NCBI RefSeq assembly: GCF_004337695.1
Contig: NZ_SJXJ01000005.1
Location: 186,001-250,000 of the forward strand
Source of the DNA: Tenacibaculum sp. M341
Lineage (GTDB): Bacteria; Bacteroidota; Bacteroidia; Flavobacteriales; Flavobacteriaceae
Direction: 5' to 3'
DNA: 64,000 nt
The notes beneath the pieces are model-generated. The model was given only the letters and a program-made list of their open reading frames with translations, had not been told where the DNA came from and did not search any database. Of this stretch, positions 24,139 to 32,997 are shown in pieces (the stretch's first letter is position 1; every line of letters begins with the position of its first letter). A program made the translations under genes and the position numbers.

Positions 24139-25230
24139 TTATTTGAAATAAGAGAATGTTTCTCCGTTTTCTATTTTAAGTAATGCTTCGTAAATCATTT
24201 TAATTACATTCTCTACATCCTCTCTGTGAACCATTTCTACAGTAGTATGCATATAGCGTAAAGGTAATGAGATTAACGCAGAAGCAACACCGCCATTGCT
24301 GTAAGCAAAAGCATCAGTATCAGTTCCGGTAGCTCTAGATAGTGCCGACCTTTGGAAAGGTATATTGTTTTCTTCAGCACCTTCAATAATTAAATCACGT
24401 AGTTTTTGTTGAACTGCAGGAGCATAAGCAACTACAGGTCCTTTACCAATCTCTAAATGACCTTGTTTTTTCTTATCAATCATTGGAGTTGTGGTGTCGT
24501 GAGTTACATCAGTAACAATCGCAACGTTTGGTTTGATTGTTTGTGTAATCATTTCCGCTCCACGTAATCCAATCTCTTCTTGAACAGAGTTCGTTACATA
24601 TAAACCAAAAGGAAGTGTTTTGTTGTTCTCTTTTAATAATCGAGCAACTTCAGCAATCATAAAACCACCCATACGGTTATCTAAAGCTCTACAAACAAAT
24701 TTATCTCCATTTAATACATGAAACTCATCTGGATAGGTAATAACACAACCAACATGAATCCCTAATTCTTCTACTTCTTCTTTGGTAGTACAACCTACAT
24801 CGATAAAAATATTATCTGGTTTTGGAGGAGTTTCTTTTCCTTTGTCTCTTGTGTGAATTGCAGGCCATCCAAAAACACCTTTTACAATACCATTCTTAGT
24901 ATGAATGTTTACAATTTTACTCGGTGCTATTTGATGATCACTACCACCATTTCTAATAACATAAATTAATCCGTTGTCAGAGATGTAATTTACATACCAA
25001 GAAATTTCATCAGCATGTCCTTCTATTACAACTTTGTATGGAGCATCCGGATTAATAACTCCTACAGCAGTACCATATGTATCTGTAATAAATTCATCAA
25101 CATAAGGTTTTAGGTATTCCATCCATATTTTCTGTCCTTCCCACTCATAACCAGTAGGAGCAGCATTGTTCAAATATCTTTCAAGAAAGTCTAAAGACTT
25201 TTCATTTAGAATTGATTTGTTTTCTGACAT
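24139..25230 (-). CDS. M42 family metallo-aminopeptidase
   Basis: A 363-residue dinuclear metallopeptidase of the M42 (glutamyl aminopeptidase/cellulase M) family. Metal ligands appear in VIEGHADEISW, RALDNRMGGF, VQEEIGLRGAE (catalytic and ligand glutamates), VTDVTHDT and near the C-terminus RYMHTTVEMVHRED. Length and motif order are normal. These cytoplasmic enzymes form tetrahedral dodecamers and remove N-terminal residues from peptides. It is a single gene. Confidence 0.92.
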   Translation of the reverse strand: MSENKSILNEKSLDFLERYLNNAAPTGYEWEGQKIWMEYLKPYVDEFITDTYGTAVGVINPDAPYKVVIEGHADEISWYVNYISDNGLIYVIRNGGSDHQIAPSKIVNIHTKNGIVKGVFGWPAIHTRDKGKETPPKPDNIFIDVGCTTKEEVEELGIHVGCVITYPDEFHVLNGDKFVCRALDNRMGGFMIAEVARLLKENNKTLPFGLYVTNSVQEEIGLRGAEMITQTIKPNVAIVTDVTHDTTTPMIDKKKQGHLEIGKGPVVAYAPAVQQKLRDLIIEGAEENNIPFQRSALSRATGTDTDAFAYSNGGVASALISLPLRYMHTTVEMVHREDVENVIKMIYEALLKIENGETFSYFK

Positions 25231-25318
25231 ACTTTTATATTATAATTGATTTGTTTTTATCTATTAAAAAGTTTGTAGTTAGTTTGGTAATGGTTAGCTA
25301 ACTTTTATCTTGATCGTA

Positions 25319-26140
25319 TTAGTCTTTCTTTTTGTCAACTCCCCAAAAACTTCTACTTTCAATAAATTCCTCTTGTTCTTTTAATTGCTCAGGAGTTAGT
25401 ACTTTTAAGAAAGAAGGATGTTGTTCAATAGCATATTCAATTTTCTCTACAATGCTACTAATTTCTTCATTTTCGTAATCAATATCTAAAGGCTCTTTAA
25501 TAACCATCGATTGTAAAACATTACGCTTTTTAATCATTAACCCTTTCTTATCAAACGAACGTCTAAAACCATCGATAACAATTGGTATTACAACAGGTTT
25601 ATATGTTTTAATAATATGAGCAGTTCCTCTTCTAATAGGTTTAAAAGCAGTGGTAGTACCTTGCGGGAAAGTAATAACCCATCCATCATCTAATGCTTTA
25701 CTAATATTAGAAATATCAGACATTTTAACTTGTCGTTTTACATCTTTTCCAGCGCTTCTCCAAGTTCTATCAATAGAAACAGACCCGGTGTAAGCGAATA
25801 TTTTAGGTAACAACCCAGATCTCATAGTTTCACCAGCAGCAATGTAATAAATGTTCAATTTAGGATGCCATATATATCCAATGTTTTTAATATTATCTAC
25901 ACGTCCTTTTAAAGAAGCGTTAAACACATGTAACATGGCAGCTACGTCTGCAAAATAAGTTTGATGATTAGAGATAAAAAGAACATTTTGATCAGGTAAG
26001 TTTCGAATAATTTCTGAACCTTCAATTTGTAGTTCATTAAAACGACGATAACGACCATGAGAAATAATACCAAGAATTCTAATGAGCCATTTTTTAATCC
26101 AAAGAATATGTCCGAACGGATTTCTTTTAAATAGGGGCAT
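25319..26140 (-). CDS. 1-acyl-sn-glycerol-3-phosphate acyltransferase (PlsC-like)
   Basis: A 273-residue acyltransferase. The HX4D catalytic motif is SNHQTYFAD, followed by the glycerol-phosphate-binding motif GSVSIDRTWRSAGK, the FPQGTTTAF motif (PlsC FPEGTR variant) and VVIPIVIDGF. It should acylate lysophosphatidic acid at the inner membrane during phospholipid synthesis, although ornithine-lipid or other acceptors are possible. It starts 36 bp downstream of the CoA-pyrophosphatase-like Nudix gene, so co-transcription is likely. Confidence 0.87.
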   Translation of the reverse strand: MPLFKRNPFGHILWIKKWLIRILGIISHGRYRRFNELQIEGSEIIRNLPDQNVLFISNHQTYFADVAAMLHVFNASLKGRVDNIKNIGYIWHPKLNIYYIAAGETMRSGLLPKIFAYTGSVSIDRTWRSAGKDVKRQVKMSDISNISKALDDGWVITFPQGTTTAFKPIRRGTAHIIKTYKPVVIPIVIDGFRRSFDKKGLMIKKRNVLQSMVIKEPLDIDYENEEISSIVEKIEYAIEQHPSFLKVLTPEQLKEQEEFIESRSFWGVDKKKD

Positions 26141-26176
26141 AAAAAATTTTTTATTTAAACAAATTTACAAAAGATT

Positions 26177-26812
26177 TTAAAGAGTACCCTTTATTAAATC
26201 TTTTATTTCAGAAAGAATCATAGCTGTAGCTCCCCAAACAATGTGGTTGTTTAATTTAAAACAGGGAACATCTATTTCTTTCATATAAGAAGTTTCCATA
26301 ATTTCAGAAGTCAAATTTTTATCATCTAGTAAATCAGAAAGTTTTACATCAATAATTTCTTCTACTTCTTCATTAGGAGTAAATTTAGGTTTTGTATGAA
26401 CATAACCAATAAAAGGCGAAACCATAAAATTACTTGGAGGTATATAGGTTTCAGATAATTCTCTAATAACAATTACTTCATTTCTAGGTACATCAACTTC
26501 TTCTTCAAGTTCTCTCAAGGCAGTTTCTTGTAGAGAAGTATCTGAATTGTCAAATTTTCCACCAGGAAAACTAATTTGAGCTGAATGTGTTCCATTATAA
26601 CTAGCTCTTTTGGTTAGTAAAAAGATAGTTTCATTATTGTTATCAGGATAGAATAGTGCCAATACAGCTGCTTTTCTAGGGTTACGTTCTCTTATTTTTT
26701 CTTCTGAAAATTGCAATCTCAATTTAGGAACAAGTTTAAATTGAGAGGGTAATCCGCCTAAAGAATCATTTTTAAGTTGGTTAATTTTGGAATTAAAATT
26801 TGAAAATTTCAT
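26177..26812 (-). CDS. CoA pyrophosphatase-type Nudix hydrolase
   Basis: A 211-residue Nudix protein. The Nudix box follows SFPGGKFDNSDTSLQETALR with ELEEEVDV, and the upstream LLTKRASYNGTHSAQISFPG matches the UPF0035/CoA diphosphatase signature (LLxxRs...HxGqvsFPGG). Family members split coenzyme A to 4'-phosphopantetheine and 3',5'-ADP. It is first in a two-gene operon with the acyltransferase and divergent from a small membrane protein. Confidence 0.88.
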   Translation of the reverse strand: MKFSNFNSKINQLKNDSLGGLPSQFKLVPKLRLQFSEEKIRERNPRKAAVLALFYPDNNNETIFLLTKRASYNGTHSAQISFPGGKFDNSDTSLQETALRELEEEVDVPRNEVIVIRELSETYIPPSNFMVSPFIGYVHTKPKFTPNEEVEEIIDVKLSDLLDDKNLTSEIMETSYMKEIDVPCFKLNNHIVWGATAMILSEIKDLIKGTL

Positions 26813-26916
26813 TAATTCTGTTACTTTTTTCTAGTTTTTAGAGTCTAAAATAAAGAAGGTAGCATAAAACAATACACAATCTTTATTGAAAACGTTCTAC
26901 AATAAACTAATTAAAA

Positions 26917-27195
26917 ATGAATCGAAAAAATAAATACAAAAAATTAGCATTAAGTATAGTTTTTGACGCAGTAGGATATGCATCATACCTTTTTCCTGTA
27001 TTTGGAGAATTTATAGATGTTGTTTGGGCTCCATTATCTGCATTTTTAATGTTAAAAATGTATAAAGGAAACAAAGGTAAAATAGCTTCAGTAACAGTTT
27101 TTATTGAAGAAGCATTACCTTTTGTAGATGCAGTGCCAACATTTACATTAATGTGGATTTACACATATCTACTAAATAAGACTGAAAAAAATTAG
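26917..27195 (+). CDS. Small conserved membrane protein
   Basis: A 92-residue protein with a basic N-terminus and three hydrophobic segments (about residues 12-30, 34-48, 67-86). The FDAVGYASYLFPVFGEF, VWAPLSAFLM and VDAVPTFTLMW segments recur in small flavobacterial membrane proteins of unknown function, from memory. Its stop codon overlaps the stop of the convergent DUF6787 gene by 4 bp. Confidence 0.7.
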   Translation: MNRKNKYKKLALSIVFDAVGYASYLFPVFGEFIDVVWAPLSAFLMLKMYKGNKGKIASVTVFIEEALPFVDAVPTFTLMWIYTYLLNKTEKN

Positions 27196-27509
27196 CCGTT
27201 TTTTTTGCTGTTGAATAAGAAACCTAAGCCTAAACGACCTAAAAATTTCTTTTCAAACTCCCAAAAGAATTTAAATTGACCAAATAACCATCCAACAATA
27301 GGTAAAGTAGTTTGATATATAGGGAATATTAAAAGAAATCGTAAAGGATAATATATCCAAGGACTTATAGTTTCTGGAGAAAGCCCCAAAAAATGAGTGA
27401 TAGGTTTTGCTACCCAAGCAGCAAAAGAACCGTTAATAGAAAATACTATAAACACAGCAATTACATCCCAGTTTGTTTTTAAGCCCCAACGCTCTTTAAG
27501 TTTTTCCAT
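27192..27509 (-). CDS. DUF6787-like membrane protein
   Basis: A 105-residue protein with two membrane helices (about residues 15-34 and 47-70). Sequence features are MEKLKERWGL, NWDVIAVFIVFSINGSFA, PWIYYPLRFLLIFPIYQ and a C-terminal amphipathic FKFFWEFEKKFLGRLG, which fit the DUF6787 family. The function is unknown. It converges with the previous gene and lies just downstream of the DUF937 gene, separated by a terminator. Confidence 0.75.
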   Translation of the reverse strand: MEKLKERWGLKTNWDVIAVFIVFSINGSFAAWVAKPITHFLGLSPETISPWIYYPLRFLLIFPIYQTTLPIVGWLFGQFKFFWEFEKKFLGRLGLGFLFNSKKNG

Positions 27510-27530
27510 GGCGCAAAAGTATAAAAAGAA

Positions 27531-27558
27531 AAAGGGTAAACAAAAATGTTTACCCTTT
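27531..27558 (-). terminator. Terminator after DUF937 gene
   Basis: Perfect AAAGGGTAAAC / GTTTACCCTTT stem; on the minus strand a T-rich tract follows. It lies between the DUF937 and DUF6787 genes. Confidence 0.75.
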
Positions 27559-27580
27559 AAAATATATTTTATGAAGAATC

Positions 27581-28225
27581 TTATTTTTTACCAAAAAGAC
27601 CACCTAAAAGTCCTCCTAATAAACCGCCAGATTTTTGTTGGTTTCCACCTCCTAAAACCATACCAGCTACATCGTCAATAACACTACCGTCACCATCTGC
27701 ATCTAATATTTTTTCAAGGAAGCTTTGTTCTTGTTGATTGCTGCTACCACCTAACATTCCACCTAATAAATCACCAATACCATTAGAATTGCTTACTCCG
27801 TTTTGTCTAGATTGTTTTCCTAACATTCCCATTAAAATAGGAGCTGCAGTTTTTAAAATATCACCAACAGCACCAGCATCCATACCAGCTTTTTGTCCAA
27901 TAACTTGTTGAACTCCTTGTTGCTTACTACCTAATACATGACCTAAAATTTTACTTCCGTCATTTACAACAGACTGATCAACACCGCCGCCAAAAAGACC
28001 TCCTAAATTATCTAAAATACCCCCATCGTGTTTGTTTAATGCTCCCATTAAACCTTCTGCACCTTCAGGGGTAGATGCGTTTCGTTGCATAGCTTTCATT
28101 AAAACAGGTAAAGCCATAGTTAAAACACTTCCTGTTTTACTAGAGTCTTGTCCTGTAGAACCAGCTACACCACTAATAATTGTTTTTCCGATAGGACCGT
28201 TTAATAAATCTAAGATTCCTTCCAT
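27581..28225 (-). CDS. DUF937 protein
   Basis: A 214-residue, glycine-rich protein beginning MEGILDLLNGPIGKTIISG. It has the helical-repeat pattern of DUF937 (VLTMALPVLMKAMQRNA, DILKTAAPILMGMLGK), followed by repeated GGLLGGLLGGLFG segments at the C-terminus and an ILDADGDGSVIDDVAGM stretch that resembles a calcium-binding loop. DUF937 proteins are widespread and of unknown function; they may be cytoplasmic or released. It is a single gene with its own terminator. Confidence 0.85.
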   Translation of the reverse strand: MEGILDLLNGPIGKTIISGVAGSTGQDSSKTGSVLTMALPVLMKAMQRNASTPEGAEGLMGALNKHDGGILDNLGGLFGGGVDQSVVNDGSKILGHVLGSKQQGVQQVIGQKAGMDAGAVGDILKTAAPILMGMLGKQSRQNGVSNSNGIGDLLGGMLGGSSNQQEQSFLEKILDADGDGSVIDDVAGMVLGGGNQQKSGGLLGGLLGGLFGKK

Positions 28226-28554
28226 TTGTTATAATTTAATTTTAATTGTTACTCTGACACTTTAATAGACACAATATACAAAAACAAAGTCACAAATTGA
28301 ATCAAATTACTTAGTATGTTTAAAAGTAGTTGAGGTTTAAATGTTTGATTGTGATGTTGTTTCGTGATTAGTCGTTGTGTGGTTATTGGTTTGATAATGA
28401 GGTTGAAAGTTGAAAACAATAAGAAAGTGTTGGTAAGGACGAGTTTACAGAATCGCAATAAGATATAGGTAAAAAAAGAGTTTGTGAAAGAAGTAACATA
28501 GATGTTTAATCAATTTGCTATTTTTACAGACATTATACAAACTGAATATAATTT
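28226..28554. other. Intergenic region before the symporter gene
   Basis: 329 bp between divergent genes. It must hold promoters for the DUF937 gene and the symporter, but I found no exact TTTTG-N19-TAnnTTTG match. A 69-codon ORF on the minus strand (28249-28458) is not convincing. No hairpin or repeat stands out. Confidence 0.5.
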
Positions 28555-29880
28555 ATGAAGAAATTAGCACTACACTGGAAAATTTTGATCGGAATGGTAT
28601 TGGGGATACTATTCGGTTTAGCTATGACCTCAGTTGATGGTGGAGCTAGCTTTGTTGGAAGTTGGATTAAACCATTCGGAACTATTTTTGTGAAATTATT
28701 AAAATTAATAGCGGTTCCATTAATTATAGCTTCATTAATCAAAGGTATTTCCGATTTAAAAGATATTTCAAAATTTAAAAACATAGGGTTACGTACTATT
28801 GCTATTTATGTTGGTACAACTGTAATAGCTATTACAATAGGGTTGTTATTAGTAAATGTAGTACAGCCTGGGAAAGGAATTTCTGAAGATACGATTACTA
28901 GACTTACAGAAACCTATGCAAATAGTGGTAGTGTACAAGCTAAAATAGCGGAAGCATCTAAACAAAAGTCTAGCGGACCATTACAGTTTTTAGTTGATAT
29001 GGTTCCAGATAATGCTATGAAAGCAATGAGTAATAATAAAGCAATGTTACAAGTAATATTTTTTACAATATTTTTTGGTATCGCAATGCTTTTAATTGGA
29101 GAGAAAAAATCAGAACCTTTAAAAAACTTCTTCGATTCATTAAACGAAGTAGTGTTGAAAATGGTAGATCTTATAATGTTATTTGCTCCTTATGCAGTGT
29201 TTGCATTATTGGCAAATGTAGTTGTTTCTTCAAATGATCCAGATTTATTATTGGCATTATTAAAATATGCAGGTACAGTTGTATTCGGATTATTAATTAT
29301 GGTAGCGTTCTACATGGTTTTAATAAGTGTATTTACCAAGAAAAATCCGATGTGGTTTTTACAAAAAATAAGTCCAGCCCAATTATTAGCGTTTTCAACA
29401 AGTTCAAGTGCAGCAACTTTACCGGTAACTATGGAAAGAGTAGAAGAGCATGTAGGAGTAGATAAAGAAGTGTCTAGTTTTGTGTTACCAGTTGGTGCTA
29501 CTATTAATATGGATGGAACAAGTTTGTACCAAGCAGTAGCAGCTGTGTTTATAGCACAAGCGTTAAGTTTCGATTTAACTTTTGCAGATCAATTAACAAT
29601 TATTTTAACAGCTTTATTAGCATCTATTGGTTCTGCTGCAGTACCAGGAGCGGGTATGGTTATGTTGGTAATTGTACTAGAAGCAGTAGGTTTTCCTTCA
29701 GATAAGTTAGCTATTGGTTTAGCATTGATTTTTGCTGTAGATAGACCTTTAGATATGTGTAGAACAGTAATCAATGTAACAGGAGATGCTACTGTATCAA
29801 CTTTAGTAGCAAAATCAGTAGGTAAATTAGGAACACCAAACCCTAAAAACTGGGACGATAACTACGATGAAGTGAAATAA
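28555..29880 (+). CDS. Dicarboxylate/amino acid:cation symporter (DAACS family)
   Basis: A 441-residue polytopic membrane protein of the GltP/DctA family with about eight helices and two re-entrant hairpins. The hairpin HP1 serine-rich motif is AFSTSSSAATLPVTMER, the TM7 motif is GATINMDGTSLYQ (NMDGT), and the later motif is DRPLDMCRTVINVTGD with the substrate-binding Asp, Arg and Asn. It should import glutamate, aspartate or C4-dicarboxylates with sodium or protons. The Arg in DMCRT favours acidic amino acids. It lies upstream of the ATP-grasp ligase but has its own terminator. Confidence 0.93.
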   Translation: MKKLALHWKILIGMVLGILFGLAMTSVDGGASFVGSWIKPFGTIFVKLLKLIAVPLIIASLIKGISDLKDISKFKNIGLRTIAIYVGTTVIAITIGLLLVNVVQPGKGISEDTITRLTETYANSGSVQAKIAEASKQKSSGPLQFLVDMVPDNAMKAMSNNKAMLQVIFFTIFFGIAMLLIGEKKSEPLKNFFDSLNEVVLKMVDLIMLFAPYAVFALLANVVVSSNDPDLLLALLKYAGTVVFGLLIMVAFYMVLISVFTKKNPMWFLQKISPAQLLAFSTSSSAATLPVTMERVEEHVGVDKEVSSFVLPVGATINMDGTSLYQAVAAVFIAQALSFDLTFADQLTIILTALLASIGSAAVPGAGMVMLVIVLEAVGFPSDKLAIGLALIFAVDRPLDMCRTVINVTGDATVSTLVAKSVGKLGTPNPKNWDDNYDEVK

Positions 29881-29920
29881 TTTATTTGTTTCAAATACGT
29901 AAAAAAATAGTACTTTTATA

Positions 29921-29957
29921 AACACCAATATACAAATGTGTAGTTGGTGTTTTTTTG
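29921..29957 (+). terminator. Terminator after symporter gene
   Basis: AACACCAA / TTGGTGTT stem with a nested ACA/TGT pairing in the loop, followed by TTTTTT. Confidence 0.8.
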
Positions 29958-30001
29958 TGATTAACTAATTTAAAAACTAACTAAATACAATTTTAGGTAT
30001 A

Positions 30002-31033
30002 ATGAATATTTGCTTTTTAATGTACCCATGGGAGGAAATAAATCCTGAAAAAGATTCAAGTTTAACGCTTATTCATGAGTGTGCTAAAAGAGGGCATGGC
30101 GTTGCTATTTGTACTCCTTCAAATTTAACTATACGAAACAGTGTTACCAATGCATTTTGTACCATTATTAATAGGATGGAAAAAGTGCCTGCTTCACCAA
30201 AATCGTATTATAAAAAAGCAACTACTAGAGAAGAAATGTTGCCTTTAGCTGGGTTTGATGCTATTTTTATGAGAGCTAATCCACCGTTAGATCCTTTAAT
30301 GCTTAACTTTTTAGATTCTGTAAAAGACGATGTTTTTGTTATTAATTCAGTGCAAGGAATGCGTGAGGCAAATAATAAATTGTACACCGCAGTTTTTGAA
30401 GATCCTAATAACGAGATTATTCCAGTTACGCATGTTTCTAAAAACAAGAACTATTTAATTAAAACAATTGAAGAATCGTCATCTGATAAAATGATCTTAA
30501 AGCCATTAAATGGATATGGAGGTTCAGGAGTTATTTTAATTGAAAAGTCGGCAATGGGAAATATTAATTCGTTGTTGGATTTTTATATTAGTAAAAGTGA
30601 TGGATCTTCGGATTATGTAATTCTTCAAGAATATATAGAAGGTGCAGAAAAAGGTGATGTAAGAATTTTATTATTAAACGGATTACCAATAGGTGCTTTG
30701 AAAAGAATTCCAGGAGAGAAAGATCATAGATCAAATATAACAGCAGGCGGAAGCATTGAAAAACACAAATTAACAGCAGAGGAAAAAGCTTTGTGTAAAA
30801 AGATTGGACCGAAGTTGGTTAAAGACGGATTGTATTTTGTAGGAATTGATGTAATTAATGGAAAGTTGGTAGAGGTAAATGTAATGAGTCCTGGAGGAAT
30901 TACTTACATAAACAAAGTATCAAAGGTTAAATTACAAGAAAAAGTAATTGATTTCTTAGAGAGTAAAGTCTTAGAAAAAAATGCTGCTTTTAGAAGAATG
31001 ACCGATTTAAAACGTAAAGTAGAAGAGGCTTAA
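30002..31033 (+). CDS. GshB-like ATP-grasp ligase
   Basis: A 343-residue ATP-grasp enzyme resembling bacterial glutathione synthetase. It has the N-terminal pre-ATP-grasp domain (MNICFLMYPWEEINPEKDSS), the glycine-rich ATP loop LKPLNGYGGSGVIL, the DVRILLLNG and GLYFVGIDVINGKLVEVNV catalytic strands, and MSPGGITYINKV. Such ligases join a carboxylate to an amine using ATP. No gamma-glutamylcysteine ligase gene is in the window and the organism carries bshB1, so glutathione itself may not be the product. Distant neighbours at 38-40 kb encode partners often linked to this ligase type. Confidence 0.8.
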   Translation: MNICFLMYPWEEINPEKDSSLTLIHECAKRGHGVAICTPSNLTIRNSVTNAFCTIINRMEKVPASPKSYYKKATTREEMLPLAGFDAIFMRANPPLDPLMLNFLDSVKDDVFVINSVQGMREANNKLYTAVFEDPNNEIIPVTHVSKNKNYLIKTIEESSSDKMILKPLNGYGGSGVILIEKSAMGNINSLLDFYISKSDGSSDYVILQEYIEGAEKGDVRILLLNGLPIGALKRIPGEKDHRSNITAGGSIEKHKLTAEEKALCKKIGPKLVKDGLYFVGIDVINGKLVEVNVMSPGGITYINKVSKVKLQEKVIDFLESKVLEKNAAFRRMTDLKRKVEEA

Positions 31034-31047
31034 GAGAAATAAAAAAT

Positions 31048-31064
31048 TAAACTGAAACAGTTTA
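31048..31064. repeat. Perfect 7-bp hairpin between ligase and DUF4419 genes
   Basis: TAAACTG-AAA-CAGTTTA, located 15 bp after the ligase stop and 18 bp before the DUF4419 start. There is no T tract, so it could be an operator or mRNA-stabilising stem. Confidence 0.4.
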
Positions 31065-31081
31065 GTATAAAAAGAAAGAAA

Positions 31082-32932
31082 ATGAAGAAAATAGTTTTAA
31101 TCATATTAATTAGTTTTTTTAGTTATCTAAGTTGTTTCAGTTTAAATAAAAATCAACAATACGCAAAACAGATAGATTCAATACCTGTGGTAACTGCTAA
31201 AAGCGGATTGTCTGTTAGAAACTATCCTAGTTTAAAAGGAAAGAGAATAGGAAAAATACCTTACTTAAATAAGGTTCAAATAGTAAATAAAACCCAAGAA
31301 TCTTTAAGTATTTCTGATGAAGGTAAAATGATTTCTGATTATTGGCTGAAGGTTAAATATAGAGGCAGAACAGGATATGTTTTTGGTGGTTTTGTTAAGG
31401 ATAAAACAAACTACTTTTCTCAAATGAACATGCAACAGTTTTTTGTTGATGATGTTGAGGTAACGAATAGTTTTATGAAAAAAGATAAAGCTATAAAAGT
31501 AGTTAGTAGTAAAATTGGTAAAGATCCATTTTTAATTCCTTCAGAAACTAGAAAACTACAATTAACAAGTTCTAGCAATAATTGTTTAATAGAGTCGGTG
31601 CAAGTAGCTTATGATAATCATTATCCATTAGTACTTTCTCCAGATGTTTTGTGGTTAGCAATTGCTCAAGGTTTTTCTATTCACATTAATGAAAATTACA
31701 AACAATTAGAATCTAAAATTTTTAAAGCAGATAAACCAAGCGAAATCAAATGTAAAGTTAATGAATTATCAGATGATGCTTCACAGTGGGGAACATTGGT
31801 AGCTAAGTTGGCTAATCAAACAAAAAAGTATACTAATCAAGACTTTTACGATACATATGTACCTGAATTTTCAACAACTACACCAGTAATTACAGCTACT
31901 TATCAAATAACATTATTAGAAAGCTTTAAACAAGCTTTTCAATATATTGGAGAATCTGGTTGTGGTATTCCGTATGTAACATTAAAAGGGAATACAAAAG
32001 ATTGGTTGCTTTTAAAAGCAAATATTCAAAAGTTGAAAGGATATGGCTTAGATGATTGGATTGATAGTTTACTTTCTGTGTTGGATGAACTAGTAGCAAG
32101 TTCAAAAGGAAATGTTAATAAGAAGTTTTGGAGTCAGATTTATAAAACAGCTAGTGAATATGGAGGTTTTTATATTTCTGGTTGGATTGTTAAATTTTTC
32201 CCTTACTTGAAAGTTCAAGGAGAATCAACAGGAAAATATAATGAAGAAAATCATGGGATGGAGGTGAAGGAAAAGTACATTAAAAATCCATATTACAAAG
32301 GCTCAGATTATTTAATGTCAACGTTAGCAACAGATGTATTTCCTTCTGGAGTAGCTCAAATAGATATTTTATGGAATAATTTAAGGACTGGTGAGAAGCG
32401 ACCAATGGAAGTTTATGCTGGTTTTATGGGAATGCTTCAACATAAAGACCGATCTATAGAGCCTTACATTTCTTATGCTATTGCAGATAAAAAGGCAACT
32501 TTGTCTGAACAAAATAAAACGACAGCTTTTGCTGGTAGTATTAGAAATTATCTTGAAGTATGTGAAAATTGGAGTCCACATGTTATTAGAGATAAGAATT
32601 TATATCAATCTGCAATTTATGATGTTAAAGTTCATAAAACAGCATCAAGAAGTGAAGGGTATTTAAAATCTTATTTAGCATCTCATGATGAATTATTAGG
32701 AAGTACAGTTTCTTTTACAATTTTAACTAATGGTAAAATCACCGATGTAAAAGTGAATGAAAAATCAGAAGGTTCACTAGTGACAGTTGCAACAAAAGTA
32801 TTAGAAGAATTACCTGAAAAGTGGTTTCCGGCATTATCTGAATTATCAAATATTTTAGATAGAGAATATAAAGAGTCTGTAGATTTAAATCAGTATGTTA
32901 AAGTCAACAGTCGAATAGATATTCAATTGTAG
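31082..32932 (+). CDS. Exported SH3b plus DUF4419 protein
   Basis: A 616-residue protein with a signal peptide (about residues 1-20, ending SYLSC, possibly a lipobox). Residues 35-105 are a bacterial SH3 domain (GLSVRNYPSLKG, WLKVKYRGRTGYVFGG). From about residue 140 to 470 it matches DUF4419 (NNCLIESVQVAYDNHYPLVL, SPDVLWLAIAQGF, WIVKFFPYL). The C-terminal 100 residues are an extra alpha+beta region. DUF4419 is found from bacteria to fungi and has no known activity. It is encoded 48 bp after the ATP-grasp gene and converges with a protease gene. Confidence 0.8.
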   Translation: MKKIVLIILISFFSYLSCFSLNKNQQYAKQIDSIPVVTAKSGLSVRNYPSLKGKRIGKIPYLNKVQIVNKTQESLSISDEGKMISDYWLKVKYRGRTGYVFGGFVKDKTNYFSQMNMQQFFVDDVEVTNSFMKKDKAIKVVSSKIGKDPFLIPSETRKLQLTSSSNNCLIESVQVAYDNHYPLVLSPDVLWLAIAQGFSIHINENYKQLESKIFKADKPSEIKCKVNELSDDASQWGTLVAKLANQTKKYTNQDFYDTYVPEFSTTTPVITATYQITLLESFKQAFQYIGESGCGIPYVTLKGNTKDWLLLKANIQKLKGYGLDDWIDSLLSVLDELVASSKGNVNKKFWSQIYKTASEYGGFYISGWIVKFFPYLKVQGESTGKYNEENHGMEVKEKYIKNPYYKGSDYLMSTLATDVFPSGVAQIDILWNNLRTGEKRPMEVYAGFMGMLQHKDRSIEPYISYAIADKKATLSEQNKTTAFAGSIRNYLEVCENWSPHVIRDKNLYQSAIYDVKVHKTASRSEGYLKSYLASHDELLGSTVSFTILTNGKITDVKVNEKSEGSLVTVATKVLEELPEKWFPALSELSNILDREYKESVDLNQYVKVNSRIDIQL

Positions 32933-32943
32933 CAATAACAAAT

Positions 32944-32979
32944 ATTACTTCTAAAAAACATTTATATTTTAGAAGTAAT
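32944..32979. terminator. Bidirectional terminator between convergent genes
   Basis: Perfect 13-bp stem ATTACTTCTAAAA / TTTTAGAAGTAAT with a 10-nt loop, between the DUF4419 and protease genes. Confidence 0.75.
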
Positions 32980-32997
32980 TTGATTTGTTAGAAATAT

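Noticed and set aside
28249-28458. 69-codon minus-strand ORF
   Set aside because: Low-complexity composition, no family resemblance and an unfavourable position directly before the DUF937 promoter.
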